DNA from: Avena insularis
Taxonomy: Eukaryota; Streptophyta; Magnoliopsida; Poales; Poaceae
NCBI GenBank assembly: GCA_023614405.1
Contig: CM042694.1
Coordinates: 478,055,392 to 478,119,391 of the forward strand
Length of the DNA stretch: 64,000 nucleotides
Reading direction: 5' to 3'
Positions within the stretch are counted from its first letter, which is position 1. Each line of letters starts with the position of its first letter. Positions 11,989 through 23,814 of this stretch are shown in pieces. Below the pieces are notes generated by a model. The model saw only the letters and a program-made list of their open reading frames with translations. It was not told the DNA's origin and searched no databases. The position numbers were made by a program, and so were the translations under genes.

Positions 11989-12001
11989 TGGTATCAGAGC
12001 C
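11989..12001 (+). other. Primer-binding site, initiator tRNA-Met
   Basis: TGGTATCAGAGCC lies three bases after the LTR end. It is complementary to the 3' end of initiator tRNA-Met, the usual chromovirus primer. Confidence 0.9.
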
Positions 12002-12215
12002 ATCCTGACCATAGGATACCCTAGTTAGAATGGACATTTGAACCCAAAAACTTAGTTTCAAAACAAAAGAAGTGAGTATTTATGAGAACATATTCCCACT
12101 CTTATCCTTGAGACTCTTTCAGAAAAAATTATGTTCCTAAAAAATTCTTGCAATCCTACATAAAATTTGACACACTTGATCACCTCACTAACTTACTTAT
12201 CCTAAATTCTTATAG

Positions 12216-12980
12216 ATGGAAGTCACATATAGCAAGTTCTACCAGTTGGGTAATGGAGGAGAGCTCATCTTTGAGCGGGATTTAAGCCGGCTTTCGGTAC
12301 TTCTGGAATGCCCGCACCCCGAGTTCTTCGGAGCGCAGCTCAAGGATCAGCAAGGAGGAGAACTACAGTGGCTGATAATTGCAGAGCTCAGAGGCAAGAT
12401 GGAAGCACCCACCTCGCAGAAGATCCAATTCATCTTGAGGGAGAACAACTTGCTAGATGAATTAGCCAGGGCTATGAAAGAAGCTCTTACCCGTTTGTGT
12501 GGGCAAAACATTTACTGGATCATCAGAACTCGCTTTGCTCACTACGCAAGGCGTGATTCTATGGGAATGCCCTTGGAGATTCCAGGACACCCGGAGCTGA
12601 AGAACCAAGTGGATAATCTCGACTTCATATTGTATGATAGACAGATGGAGTTGGACAATGCCCGTGCCTATGCCAACCATAACCATGCCATTGCAATCAG
12701 GAAGGATTAGACCCTCGCCATTCTCGCCAAGGAGCGTTATTCACTTAGTCGTCAGCGTGACAAGAAGGATCGCACCATCGATCGTCTTCGCAAGAAGGTG
12801 GCCACTCTTGAGAAGACCATCTGTGAACAGGAGATCCAGCTTGAAGAGAAGGAGGAGGAAGGTGAAGACATTCGTGGAGATCTCTACTCCTACCTCAGTG
12901 ATGATGACGACTACCTAGAGGATGATGCCATGGATTTCCACACTGATGATGATGATTCCTCCTTCATTGACGATGATTAG
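12216..12980 (+). pseudogene. Pre-gag accessory ORF with coiled coil and acidic tail
   Basis: One reading frame of 765 bases (about 254 codons) starts 214 bases after the primer site, clearly ahead of gag at 13247. A single in-frame TAG (12708-12710) interrupts it. Element 2 has CAG at the aligned position, so the stop is a recent C-to-T change. Residues 1-164 look globular, with no motif I recognise. Residues about 175-225 are rich in K, R, E and L in a heptad-like pattern and probably form a coiled coil. The tail is a run of D and E with aromatic residues (DDDDYLEDD, DDDDSSFIDDD). The same ORF, further decayed, is at 48001-48769. I do not recognise a family. Other Gypsy lineages such as Ogre carry an ORF upstream of gag, but I have no evidence that they are related. 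Confidence 0.7.
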
Positions 12981-13105
12981 ATGCACTTGAGCACTACCGT
13001 AGGAGTGAACTGTACCCGGTCCCTTTGTATCGTAGTTTCACAGAATGGTTCTTAAAACCATCTATTTTACGTTTGTGTTGTGGTGTGTGTTTGGATTGGG
13101 AGCTA

Positions 13106-13132
13106 TGAATGAATGAATGAATGAATGAATGA
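13106..13132 (+). repeat. (ATGA)n microsatellite
   Basis: About six to seven uninterrupted ATGA/GAAT units lie between the pre-gag ORF and gag. Element 2 lacks the array at the matching position (about 48895-48912), so it arose after the two elements diverged. Confidence 0.85.
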
Positions 13133-13246
13133 GAGGAAGTTGTTGCTTTGCAAAACCTGAGTCAAACTCAAAGTTTAAAGCTTTTGAAACAAAACCATAA
13201 ACCCTAGAAATTTCCCTCTTATCTCACTATCTATCTCAATCTTCAG

Positions 13247-14395
13247 ATGACTCGTGGAAATCCCGGAGGGAGCAGATCATCTCAAGACCCAATGCTACAG
13301 ATTCTACAAATGCTAGTTTCTGACCGTGAAGCTAGTAGAGCCGAACGTCAAGCCAATCTAGCCACACCTTAGCAGATAGCTTAGATGGCCCACAATAATC
13401 AAGGTCACGAAAATCAGGATAACCATGGATCCGAGCTCAAGAACTTTCAAAACACCAATCCCCCTATATTTAGTAAGTCTGATGAGCCCTTAGATGTTGA
13501 AGACTGGCTACAAACCATGGAGAACAATTTGGAGGTCGCAGGAGTTGAAGCCAATGAAAAAGTATTGTTTGCCACCCACTATCTGGCAGGTGATGCAAGA
13601 GACTGGTTGAATAGCACCCGTACCATGAACGGAGGTCAGATGATGACTTGGGAAGAATTCAAGATCAAGTTTAGCCAGACTCACATGCCCTAGGTCTGAT
13701 TAAGAGGATGAGGGATGAGTTCAGAGAATTGAAACAAGGAAGGATGACTGTGGTTGAGTACCGTGATAGATTTCTATCACTAGCAAGATATGCCCCTAAT
13801 GAGATTGACACAAAAGGAAAGAAGAAAGAGAGATTTATGAACGGACTACATGATGAGATGTAAACCGTGCTAGTCAACATTCCCTTTGATGATATTGAAA
13901 CTTTGGTGGATTCCGCCGTTCAGATGGAAGGGAAGGTAAACCAAGCCAATGACAACCGCAAGCGCAGGATGATGCACCTACCTGGATCCCACCATACCCA
14001 GAAGTATCGCCCCAACCCGTCTGTAGGATATGCCCCAAGAAACAACAGACCCCCTATGTCCCGTCCAAGCTATCCCAACTGTGGAGGAGGAAACCCGAGG
14101 TCTGGAGGAAACCACAACAGTATCCCCGGCAATTCAATAACTTCAACCATGCACCACCCAAGTCCAATAATAACACCAACAACAACAATAGTACCCCAAG
14201 GACTGGAAGCAATGCTATGCATGTTGCAGGAAAAGACAAGTCCCGGATTACTTGCTTTGAATGTGGAGTCAAGGGTCACTACTCCAACAAGTGCCCCAAG
14301 AAGCTTGTAGCAGCAACCAATGTGAATGCACCCGCTCAGCAGCAACGTCATGTTCAGCCTGGAAGGAGATTTGCACCAGGGAACTCGCTCAACCG
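13247..14395 (+). pseudogene. Gag of element 1 (broken)
   Basis: The frame starts at ATG 13247 just after a pyrimidine-rich stretch. It has early stops in the leader segment. The Gag core at 13385-13693 includes EDWLQTMENNLEV and FATHYLAGDARDWL. The frame then breaks at a TAG plus one-base loss near 13692. A TAA at 13861-13863 replaces a CAG present in element 2, and another shift falls near 14200. A CCHC zinc knuckle (C-x2-C-x4-H-x4-C) is intact at 14253-14294 and would bind the RNA genome. A basic, glutamine-rich linker leads into protease. Gag would form the virus-like particle in the cytoplasm, but this copy cannot make a full one. Confidence 0.9.
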
Positions 14396-16240
14396 CAACG
14401 GCCGTCTATTCCACATGAATGCTGAAGAATCCCAGGAAGCGCCAGATGTCATACTAGGTATGTTTTCGATTAACTCAGTACTTGCAAGAGTGTTGTTTTA
14501 TTCTGGAGTATCGCACTTGTTTGTTACAGAAGAATTTGCATGCACTAGGAAGATTCAACCAACAAAATTGAAGCATGTTATGATAGTTCAAATACCTGGT
14601 TCAACTACAAAAGCTGGAAAAATTTGCAAGGCTGTACCTATCAGAGTCCATGGAATAGATTTTTATGCTAATCTAATAGTACTTGGAACCAAAGGTTTGG
14701 AAGTAGTACTAGGAATGGATTGGATGTCGAAACATAAAGGATTAATCGACTGTGCCAAGAAAGCCATAACCATGACCAGTAGCACTGGAGTATCAGTAGA
14801 GAATGTATCTGAGACACTGCCCCGTCAATTCAAATGCAACAAGAGTTTAGCCCAGCCAACCCTAGACCAAGTCAGAGTAGTCTGTGAATACCCCGACGTG
14901 TTCCCAGATGAATTACCCGGTATGCCCCTAGATCGGGATATCAAGTTCATCATTGAACTTCTTCCTAGAACTGGACCCATATCAGAGACCTTATAGTATG
15001 AAGCCATCAGAATTAGTGGAGCTAAAGAAGCAACTTGATGCTATGCTGGAGAAAGGTCTGATTCAACCAAGCGCATCGCCATGGAGATCCCCTATGTTGT
15101 TTGTGGATAAGAAAGATGGAGGTAACCGTTTGTGTACGGATTACAGGAAGCTGAATGATGTCACCATCAAAAACAAGTACCCACTACCGAAGATAGAAGA
15201 TCTGTTTGACCAGTTGACTGGTGCCAGGGTGTTTTCTAAGATTGATCTTAGAACTGGTTATCATCAACTCAAGATTCGTGCAACGATATCCCAAAGACTG
15301 CCTTCACCACCAGATATGGATTATATGAGTACACTGTCATGTATTTTGGATTAACCAATGCCCCTGCTTATTTCATGAATCTAATGAATAAGATTTTTAT
15401 GAACTTCCTGGATCAGTTTGTCGTTGTTTTTATCGATGATATTCTGATTTATTCCAAGTCAGAAGAAGACCATGACCTACACCTGAGAACCATCCTTGAA
15501 ACCCTTAGAGAGCATCAGTTGTATGCTAAGTTTAGCAAATGTGAGTTCCGATTAAAGGAAGTAGGATTCCTCGGACATATCGTATCAGCAGGAGGAGTCG
15601 TTGTTGATCCCGCCAAGATTAAGGATGTTGAAGAATGGAAAGCCCCAACCACCCAAACAGAAGTCCGTGCATTTCTTGGATTAGCCGGATACTATCGCAA
15701 GTTCGTTGAAGGATTTTCGAGCATCGCAAGACCAATGACCCAGTTGTTCAAGAAAGATAAGAAGTTTGAATGGACGGACAAATGTGAAGCATGTTTTCAA
15801 GAGCTCAAGAAGAGATTGATTTCAGCCCCAATTTTGATTGTGTCGGATATCAAGAAGCCTTTTGATGTGTATTGTGATGCATCCAAGATTGGTCTCGGAT
15901 ATGTGTTGATGCAAGAAGGCAAAGTCATAGAATATTTGTCTCGACAACTGAAGCAACATGAGCAGAATTACCCTACCCATGATCTCTAACTAGCAGCCGT
16001 AGTGTTAGCTTTGAAGACATGGTGGCATTACCTCATGGGTAACCGCTGTGAGATTTATTCGGATCACAAGAGTCTGAAGTATATTTTCACCCAGTAGGAG
16101 CTGAATATGAGGCAATGGAGATGGATAGAGTTAATCAAGGATTATGACCTTGACATTCACTATCACCCCGGCAAAACCAATGTGGTAGCGGATGCTCTTA
16201 GCGGATTGCCGTGTAGATTAAACACCATGATAAAAGAAGC
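14396..16240 (+). pseudogene. Pol part 1 of element 1: protease, RT, RNase H (broken)
   Basis: The protease active site reads YSGV at 14499-14510, where element 2 has the canonical DSGA, so the catalytic Asp is lost. The RT has the fingers motif ([20 protein letters not shown]), the LRTGYHQ motif, and an intact catalytic FIDD at 15429-15440. It is frameshifted near 14990 and 15283. RNase H has [13 protein letters not shown], but its catalytic Glu codon is TAA (15987-15989; GAA in element 2), and a further TAG lies at 16095-16097. SDHKSL and NVVADAL complete the active-site set. The RT would copy the genomic RNA from the tRNA-Met primer, but this copy is dead. Confidence 0.92.
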
Positions 16241-17770
16241 CTAGCCAAGTTTGCATGAAGAGTTCGAGCAGTTTAGAATGGAGCTAGTTAGCAAAGGATT
16301 TTTAGCTAGTATTGAACTTCAACCCACTTTGATCAGTCAGATCAAGGAGGCATAGAAAGGAAATGCAAGTATCGATGGAATCAAGCGCCGTATCCTTACA
16401 GGGAAGGTACCCAGATTCACCGAAGATGAAGGAGTTTTGTGGTACAAAGGACGTATCTGTGTGCCAGCAGATTCGGAGTTGAAGCAAGTCATTATGCAGG
16501 AAGCTAATGATACTCTGTATTCTATCCATCCCGGAGGAACAAAGATGTATCAATATTTGAAGGAGCAATTTTGGTGGCACAAGATGAAGAGAGAAATCAG
16601 AAGCTACATAGCCAAGTGTGATATCTGTCAGAGAGTCAAAGCGGAACATCAGAGACCCGCAGGACTTTTACAAACATTGTAGATTCCAGAATGGAAATGG
16701 GATTCTGTCGAATGGATTTCATCACTGGTTTGCCTACATCTAGTAGGGGAAATGACTCTATTTGGGTCATAGTGGATAGACTATCCATGGTAGCCCATTT
16801 TATACCTGTTAAGACCACCTACCAGAGTTCGAAGCTAGCAGAGTTGTACATTGCTAGAATCGTCAGTTTGCATGGGACCCCTAAGACCATAGTATCGGAT
16901 CGAGGAACCCAATTTACCTCAAGATTTTGGCAGAAAGTCCAAGAAGGATTAGGAACCAAGCTGAACTTCAGCACAGCTTATCACCCGCAAACCAATGGAC
17001 AAACTGAAAGAGTCAGCCAAATCTTAGAAGATATGTTGAGAGCTTCTGTGCTAGAATATGGGTCAAAATGGGAAGATTGTCTGCCTTTCGCAGAATTCTC
17101 ATACAACCATAGTTACCAAGCCAGTTTGCAAATGGCCTCATTTGAATTTCTGTATGGAAGAAAGTGTCGTACCCCCTTGAATTGGTCGCAAGTAGGAGAG
17201 AGTCAGATTTTCAGACCCGACATTCTACGAGAAGCCGAAGAGAAGGTTCACAAAGTCCGTGAACACCTCAAGACTGCCCAATCGAGACAGAAGAGTTATG
17301 CTGACAAGAGACGTCGAGACATGCCCTTCAATATCAGAGATTTTGTGTATCTCAAAGTATCACCTTTGAAGGGAATGCAACGTTTTCAACTTAAAGGGAA
17401 GTTAGCCCCCAGATATATTGGACCCTTCAAGATTTTGAATCGACGAGGAGAAGTATCATATCAACTGGAACTGCCGGAGGAGATGTTAGCCATACATGAT
17501 GTTTTCCATATCTCGTTACTTCGCAAATGCTTAGAAGTTCCGGAGAAGACCGAAGTGTTCAAGAATATTGATCACCGAGCCATAGATATCAACAAGGATC
17601 TAACTTATCATGAAGTACCCATTCGTATTTTGGAAGAAGCCTTCAAAACCACTAGGACCCGAAGTATCAAGTGTCTCAAGATCCAGTGGAATAACCATAC
17701 TAAAGAAGAAGCTACTTGGGAGCGAGAAGATTACATTAGGACTGAGTTTCCAAATCTCTTTAGTTCCTAG
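16241..17770 (+). pseudogene. Pol part 2 of element 1: integrase and chromodomain (broken)
   Basis: Stops lie at 16242, 16353 and 16680, and a one-base loss lies near 16710. The zinc-binding HHCC region (16437-16682) keeps IHPGG and CDICQ. It has EAN where element 2 has EAH, so one His is lost. The core has DFITGLP, VSDRGTQF and NGQTERV, giving the D,D,E catalytic residues in the 359-residue frame 16691-17770. The C-terminus from about 17608 is a chromodomain: VPIRILEE, then KIQWNNH and ATWERED. In chromoviruses this domain guides insertion toward chromatin marks. The ORF ends 46 bases before the 3' LTR. Confidence 0.92.
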
Positions 17771-17802
17771 TTTTTCCTAAATCTCAGGACCAGATTTTGT
17801 TT

Positions 17803-17816
17803 AAGGAGGGAAGGTT
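17803..17816 (+). other. Polypurine tract of element 1
   Basis: AAGGAGGGAAGG followed by TT directly precedes the 3' LTR. It is the plus-strand primer site and matches the tract at 53486-53499 in element 2. Confidence 0.85.
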
Positions 17817-20800
17817 TGTAACACCCCAAAAATATTAATCAAGATTATCAAGTTCTAATCACCCAAGTTTAGGGTTAACAAAAACTTTTATTATTAAATC
17901 TAATATGAGTGTATGTGTGAATTGCATTAGTATATGAATGAGTGCAATTGCCTTATTTGATTGCTACAAATGATAAGGAATGGTTTAAAGATGAATACTA
18001 CATCATCTAGGACAATTACAAACAAAATCAAAAGAAAAGAAAATCAAATATGAATGATATGATCAAATGGTCATTTTGACCAAAATTTACCACTAGGCCA
18101 CTTTGAGTGTTCCTAGTAAAGAATTTCTAATAGAAACATTTCCAATTATTTTCACCCCTTGCTATACCAAGTAAAAGTGAACCCAAGCCCACTTTACAAA
18201 CCAACAGAAACTATTTCCAAATCTATTTAAAGGACAATTCAAAATTGAATCAAGTTCATATGCATAGATCACCATTTTTCAAAAACCACTCAAATCCATT
18301 CACCTTGACTTTTCCTAGCAACCATAGACACTCAAGCCCGTGACAAACACACTCACCAAATTTCATTCAAAAATTCAAATCTTAATTTCATGCGGCCATT
18401 TGATCGAGCAGCTTGCAGACACAGAAAACACTTGCCTAACTTCCATTGTTTTGAGTAGTGATCACTCACCCATTTGTCCCCTCTTCACTCCCCTGGTCTC
18501 CCCCAACACCAAGCAGCGCAGGACACGCCTTCCCCCTTTGCCGTTGCGCCAGTGCAGCGCCGCCCGAAGCTCGCCGTGCCAGCCGACCAAGAATAACTCG
18601 CCACAGCCCACATCGCCCTTGTCCATGATGTTCAGGAGACAGGCCACCATCCACCGCCACCCTCTGTACACCCCTCGACCGCAGACAAGCCGTGGACCAC
18701 CCCAAAACCGCCGCGCCCATTTCTCTACTGCCATGCCGAGAGCGCGCCAGAGCATCGCAGCCGACCAGCGCACACACGGCGGCCCTCGCCCTCTCCACAC
18801 GTGCCCGCAATCGCCATGACCCTAGTTACCCCCAGACATGCCCGTTTGACGTCGCGTGGACCATAGCCACTGTGCCGTCTCAAACGCCGCTGCTTTGGCA
18901 CAGAGCACCAATCATTCCTGGCCGCTCTCGACCGCGCCTTGCCACGCCATTAAGCGTGTGACGACTGCCCCGAAGCATCGTGTTTAACCCTACCCTCAAC
19001 CATGCCGCTAGCCCCCTATATCGATGCCGCTGACGAGCCCGAGCCATCCCGCTCAGTCCCCATCGCCGGTGCATAAATAGAGGCCACCCCTACCTCAATT
19101 CACCACACCATATCACTCCCCACTCCTCACAGAACCTCCCACACCTCTCCCCGGAGCAAGGCGAGCACCAGCCCGCTGGAATTTAGCTGGAGTCCACTGC
19201 TGTAGTGAAGTAAGGGCGCCGTTGATTGGGTTAAATGAGCCACTGACTAGTGGGACCCCCTATCAGTAGCCCGCTGCACCAGGGCAGTGTAGTTGGGCCG
19301 GCCTGTTTACTTTCCCACGCAGAGCCCAGTGATTCAAATAAGCTTTTCCATTTTAATTAAAACTAGATTTTGTCAGTAGCTTTAAAAATCAATTCAAAGA
19401 GATTCACCAAACCAAATTGCATGATTCCAATTTTGTTAGAAAGGTATTCAAATTATCTTTCCAAGCATGTTGGATTCAAACCATTTGGAGTTAGAGATCA
19501 CCTATAGTAAAAATAAGAAGATAGAGACTTTTCCACCTTCAAACATTTTGCAAAAATCAACCATACATGCTTTTGAGTTGATTCCAACTCTCAAAAATCA
19601 CTTTCGACAATATCTATCTCAATATGTACAAATATTTAAGTTTACATGCAGTGATCTTGGAGTAGTATTAAAATAATGATATATAGGCATTTCTAGTCAC
19701 TTTAATTTGATTAAATAGTAATTTTAAACTTTATAAAATGTGACCACCACTTTAAATCACATTCCCAAGTACTAGAATATGTGGTGATGACATGAGTCAA
19801 CATGATCCCATATTTTAATTGGAGAATATTAAATCTTATGTACTTTTCAATGAGAAGAAATTACTTTTCCAAAATAAGACAAATAAGACTAGGTCTTTAT
19901 GTCATGTGATGATTGTGATGATGCTAGATCATCTAGTGTGAGCCTTTGTGTGGTAAATAGAAGTAGTTAAGTATTGTTTGGTGATTGTGTACCTCGTATT
20001 CATTTATAGACGATAGTACCAACCCGGGATATGAGGAGGAGGAGTACAACGAAGAAGAAGAAGAAGAGAAGTTCAAACACTACACTACTCAAGGCAATAC
20101 ATCAATATGCAAGCTAACACTTGCAAGCTAGAACTATGCAAGCTACCTTTGCAAGATAACCTTTGCAAGATGCATTAGGCATGCTTTGGTTTTGCAACCT
20201 TGATTATACCAATCCCAAGTTTTACTTGCAAGCTTTATTCTTTTACTTGTTACCAAAGTTCTTTACCTTTAGTTAGTAATTTGTGAGTATTGGAAAACTA
20301 TGATAGATACCATAAAGAGTATAAAACTAGGCCTAACTAGTTATACTTAGATGTCATCAAAAGGCATAAAACTAGATTTGGATAGTTACACTAGATTAGC
20401 ACCCCTCATTAGTGAATACCCTCAACTTTAGTGGCTAGTGCTAAGAATAAAAGCTGATCACTTTAGATGGGAATACTTGGTGAAAATGATTATGAAAACC
20501 TTGGAATGATGATTCATTCTATTGAAATGTTTTGACATGTGTTGGGGACATAAAATGATTTGATGATGAAAATGTTGAGGCATGAGCCTTAGTCTGTTAT
20601 AAAAACTGATGGTTGGGTTCGGATGCGATACCATTCCAATTTTACCGTACAACCACAATACCTGAATTGGGTAGGGCTTAACTAGAAGTTTATATGCCTT
20701 AGTATGGGTTCCCTCGCGGAAAGAGGTTGAGCTGAGACTACCTCGTGAATGTGAATGTCCACCTATGTAGTGCCCAGGATGGCAGATGGCCATGGATGGG

Positions 20801-21580
20801 AGGCCAAGATCATAGGGGAGGTGCCTATACTAGAGTGTGTAATTGAATGGTTAGGATTGATTATCCACATACCAAGTATGATGATTCAGGGTTATCTCTG
20901 ACGGATGTATCGAATTTTGTGGTGAAAGTGTACCACCTCTGCAGAGTGTCAAACTATTCGAATAGCCGCGTCCGCAGTCATGGACAGTTGGAGTGGCCAT
21001 ACTGTTCCATTGTCAGATGTTTTCAAAATGACTTGTGAATTGAACTATGACCTTGACTTGACCACAATAGGATTGTGGATATGAAAACTAGTTTCCCACC
21101 TAGGTGATGTAGAAAATTTAATTAGTTTTCTTTACTTCTAAACTCAATATGAAATAAACCTGTCTTTTTGGAAATAAACCTAGAGCTTAAGATTCCTACT
21201 AGAACTACCTTACTTTTTAGTGATAGTTTGCGAGTACTTAAAGAGTACTCATGGCTTTGTCCCTGGCTATTCTCGTGGCCAGACTATGAGGAGGACTACT
21301 AGGAAGATGGACAGTAGGAGGTCTATGACAACTAGGATCATCTCCCATCGTTAGCATTGCCTGTGACTCTGAAGATGGAGCCTATACTACGTTTACTTTC
21401 CACTGCTTTGATTGTATTAAGACTGGATCATGAGATCCTTTATTTGTAAGACCTTTATTATGGTTTGTAATGGATGATGTACTGTGGTACTACTTTTGTT
21501 ATGTCTCGGAAAAATGGTAATCCTGGGATTGCGATGTATGGCATAACAGGCATCTGGGATTAAAAATCCGGGTGTTGACA
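17817..21580 (+). repeat. 3' LTR of element 1
   Basis: 3,764 bp. It matches 8034-11985 apart from a loss of about 220 bp (present as 9432-9652 in the 5' LTR, bounded by GG in both), small indels and a GAA-repeat expansion near 20051. It is followed by AGCTG, the second copy of the target duplication. Confidence 0.95.
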
Positions 21581-21585
21581 AGCTG

Positions 21586-21631
21586 CTTCTACGAGTCATG
21601 TTTTGAGGTCATCTCTAAATAACCACTACGA
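21586..21631 (-). repeat. Truncated LTR of the Athila-like fragment (part 2)
   Basis: Continues the LTR remnant at 7651-8033 once element 1 and one AGCTG copy are removed. It aligns to 27540-27590 (for example AATAACCACT) and stops matching after about 21631. Confidence 0.65.
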
Positions 21632-22158
21632 TGTCTTTCATCTATGTATTTCAATCTTGTACCCCTTTTTTTATTTTTATCTTGGAACTCTTTGATAGCA
21701 AACCCTTTCTATTTTTGTTTGACAAAAGTATTAGATCATGTTAATACTTTTTGTGGTTGATGTTTATTCAAACTTACGATTATAACATGCTATCAAGGTT
21801 TCCTTCTCATAATTTATCAACAATTTATTGGTGTGGAAGACCCTAAAATCATAATTTTGATACAACTATCATAGTACTCAACCTAATTCATACATCTAAT
21901 ACAATAATCATGAATCAAAGATAACTTCGAATATCATAAAGTCTCAAAATTCAACGGATATAATTCTTTCCTTGAACCAAAGGAGTTTGAAGATGATGCA
22001 ACTAATGCAAAATCTAGAACCACAACTAATATGCATGCAGGAAAGTAAACATGCTAAAACTAAAATATAGATTACAAGGTGTCATAGATCCTCCAAGCTT
22101 GGAATCAAGTCAGTGAGATTAGATAATACCTCGCGATTATTCGATACTATGGCATTAC
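21632..22158 (-). other. 3' non-coding region of the Athila-like element
   Basis: AT-rich with no long frame. On the minus strand near 22093-22106 it holds CCAAGCTTGGAGGA, similar to the AAGCTTGGGG polypurine tracts of related families, so the 3' LTR may once have begun just beyond it. Confidence 0.4.
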
Positions 22159-22884
22159 TCAAGGTGAAGACCGGGTGTCAGAGGTCACTTCACGAAGCTT
22201 TTTGTTCGTCTCCTCCATAGTGGATATTAAACGAAGCCACTTCTGTAGGTTAGAACGCAGGGAGAACATTCCCTCAGCAACCTTACTCAACACTTCATTG
22301 AGTTCCTTCTTTCCTTCAATGTCTAGGAGGTGTTTACGCACGATCTCTCGATGGATGAGTTCTTCCTTCTAGTCCTTCTCTATCTTGTGAAGACATTTCT
22401 CAGTTTCTAGGACTTATGCGCTAATAGGCACGTCCAAGAGGTTGAACCCCCAATCTTCTTGTGGCTTCACACTCATGCGTGCATTCATGGTAATCTTCTT
22501 TGTTGTAGAAGTATGCGCCATAGTCTCTTGATAAGTTCATGCATCAACTTGATTAGCCTTCTTACGTTTTGGTGAAGAGTAGTTGGTGGCGAAGAACTTG
22601 AGCGACTCTGTGCATCCCTTCTGATGGGGCTTCCTTACTTCCTTTTCATCTTTTGGCTTCACCATGAAAAGATAATTTGGTTGCCTCCATCCTCTCACCA
22701 TTTGCTCCATGAAGGTCTCGAAGTCCTCATAATCATCAGAGTTGTAGGTGTACCTCTTGTTCTTTGGGCTTAACCCTTGCGCTTCACGGTCATCGGCTTC
22801 GATGGAGGAGGTCTGAAAACTATCCCACGAAGGATCCATGAGGCTGAGAGGTTTTCCTTTTCTTAGAACTAGGCAGCGCATCAA
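22159..22884 (-). pseudogene. 3' ORF of the Athila-like element, broken
   Basis: Two minus-strand open pieces, 22537-22884 (115 residues) and 22159-22341 (60 residues), lie where Athila-type elements have a non-pol (env-like) ORF. The first contains YNSDDYEDFETFMEQMV and ends in a basic segment. The second is leucine-, lysine- and glutamate-rich and could form a coiled coil. Stops separate them. I see no signal peptide or transmembrane segment, so calling it env would be unsupported. Confidence 0.45.
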
Positions 22885-23056
22885 GGAGATTGGATCTGTT
22901 GATATAAGAGGGAAGAAGACCTTTGGGAAGGCTTATGAAGGGTTATAAACAGGAAAAAACTTGTACTGAAAGTAAAAGGGTCAACCAAGAAAAGAATCCC
23001 AACAAATTAGGAAGGCAATAAAAGAAAAGGAAGAATAAATTGCGGTATCGATTAAT

Positions 23057-23392
23057 GGTACGGGTGGCGCCCGTACCTGATTTACTTCCAAAAATCAAAC
23101 CGAGCGACATTTGTACAAAACTTATCGACAAGTCAGTACGGGAAGGTGTTGCTCGTACGGTCCACCCGTACTGGCAGTTACCGTCCTTTCCAATGTTTGC
23201 AAAAGTTTTTTTAACAATAAAAAGGGAAAAACAAATGAAGGAATAGAGGGTATAACGACCACCCGTACGGTGGGAGGCGACCGTACGGCTTGGTCGTACC
23301 ATCTACGATAAATTGAACAAAACCCGAGAGAAGTATTGGGGGCTTAACGACCAGTGGTACGGGCGGGTGCGTCCGTATCGCCCGCTCGTACC
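23057..23392. repeat. Cluster of GTACGG inverted repeats
   Basis: Four inverted-repeat modules share a CCGTAC core. GGTACGGG/CCCGTACC at 23057-23064 and 23070-23077 is perfect, with a 5-base loop. AGTACGGG/CCCGTACT at 23135-23142 and 23165-23172 is perfect. ACGACCA/TGGTCGT at 23255-23261 and 23291-23297 encloses two direct copies of CCGTACGG. GGTACGGGCGGG at 23356-23367 pairs imperfectly with about 23381-23392. Function unknown. Confidence 0.75.
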
Positions 23393-23523
23393 AAGCTCGT
23401 GAAACTGGCAGTAGCTTCAAAAAGACACAATAAGTTACAAAATGCAAACGAGAAATGTCAAATGACAATTATAATATAGAAAACAAAGTTTTGATTACCT
23501 TACTCGGCTGGTGGTAATGAGTT

Positions 23524-23715
23524 TTACCTTGACATCTTCTCTCCCTCGATCTCTTGAATTAAATTCTTGCTCTTATCTTTGAACAAAGTTGGTCGTAAGA
23601 AATTGCTAAAACCATTGCAGAGAGAAACATAAAACTTTCTTTTCGGATGGATAGTCCCTGATGGTACACAAATAGATGATATATTCTCTGGTGTTTGGCT
23701 CTCTTCAATACCCAT
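23524..23715 (-). pseudogene. Short ORF downstream of RNase H, unrecognised
   Basis: A 63-residue minus-strand frame sits immediately 3' of the RNase H remnant, where integrase would be expected. It has no HHCC zinc site and no D,D,E motif, so it is not integrase. It probably belongs to the 3' ORF region brought next to RNase H by a deletion. Confidence 0.35.
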
Positions 23716-23814
23716 CGGGGTGTCAACCTATTCTTCTCTTCTTTAAAGGATCTTCAAGTTGAATTCTTGCAAAAGCAAAGTCCAACAGATCATTTTAGGC
23801 TTAACGTCAATTCT

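Larger units (their letters stand above)
8034..21580 (+). mobile_element. Element 1: full-length chromovirus (Tekay/Del-like Gypsy)
   Basis: 13,547 bp between a perfect duplication AGCTG (8029-8033 and 21581-21585). The LTRs begin TGTAACACCCC and end GTGTTGACA. The primer site matches initiator tRNA-Met. The order is pre-gag ORF, gag, protease, RT, RNase H, integrase, chromodomain, which is the Gypsy order with a chromovirus C-terminus. The very long LTRs and the chromodomain type suggest the Tekay/Del clade (inference). Every coding region carries stops or frameshifts, so it is not autonomous. It inserted into the LTR remnant of the Athila-like fragment. Confidence 0.95.

Noticed and set aside
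22159..22884. Calling the 3' ORF of the Athila-like element an envelope gene
   Set aside because: Position alone suggests it. There is no signal peptide, transmembrane segment or other envelope feature in the readable pieces.
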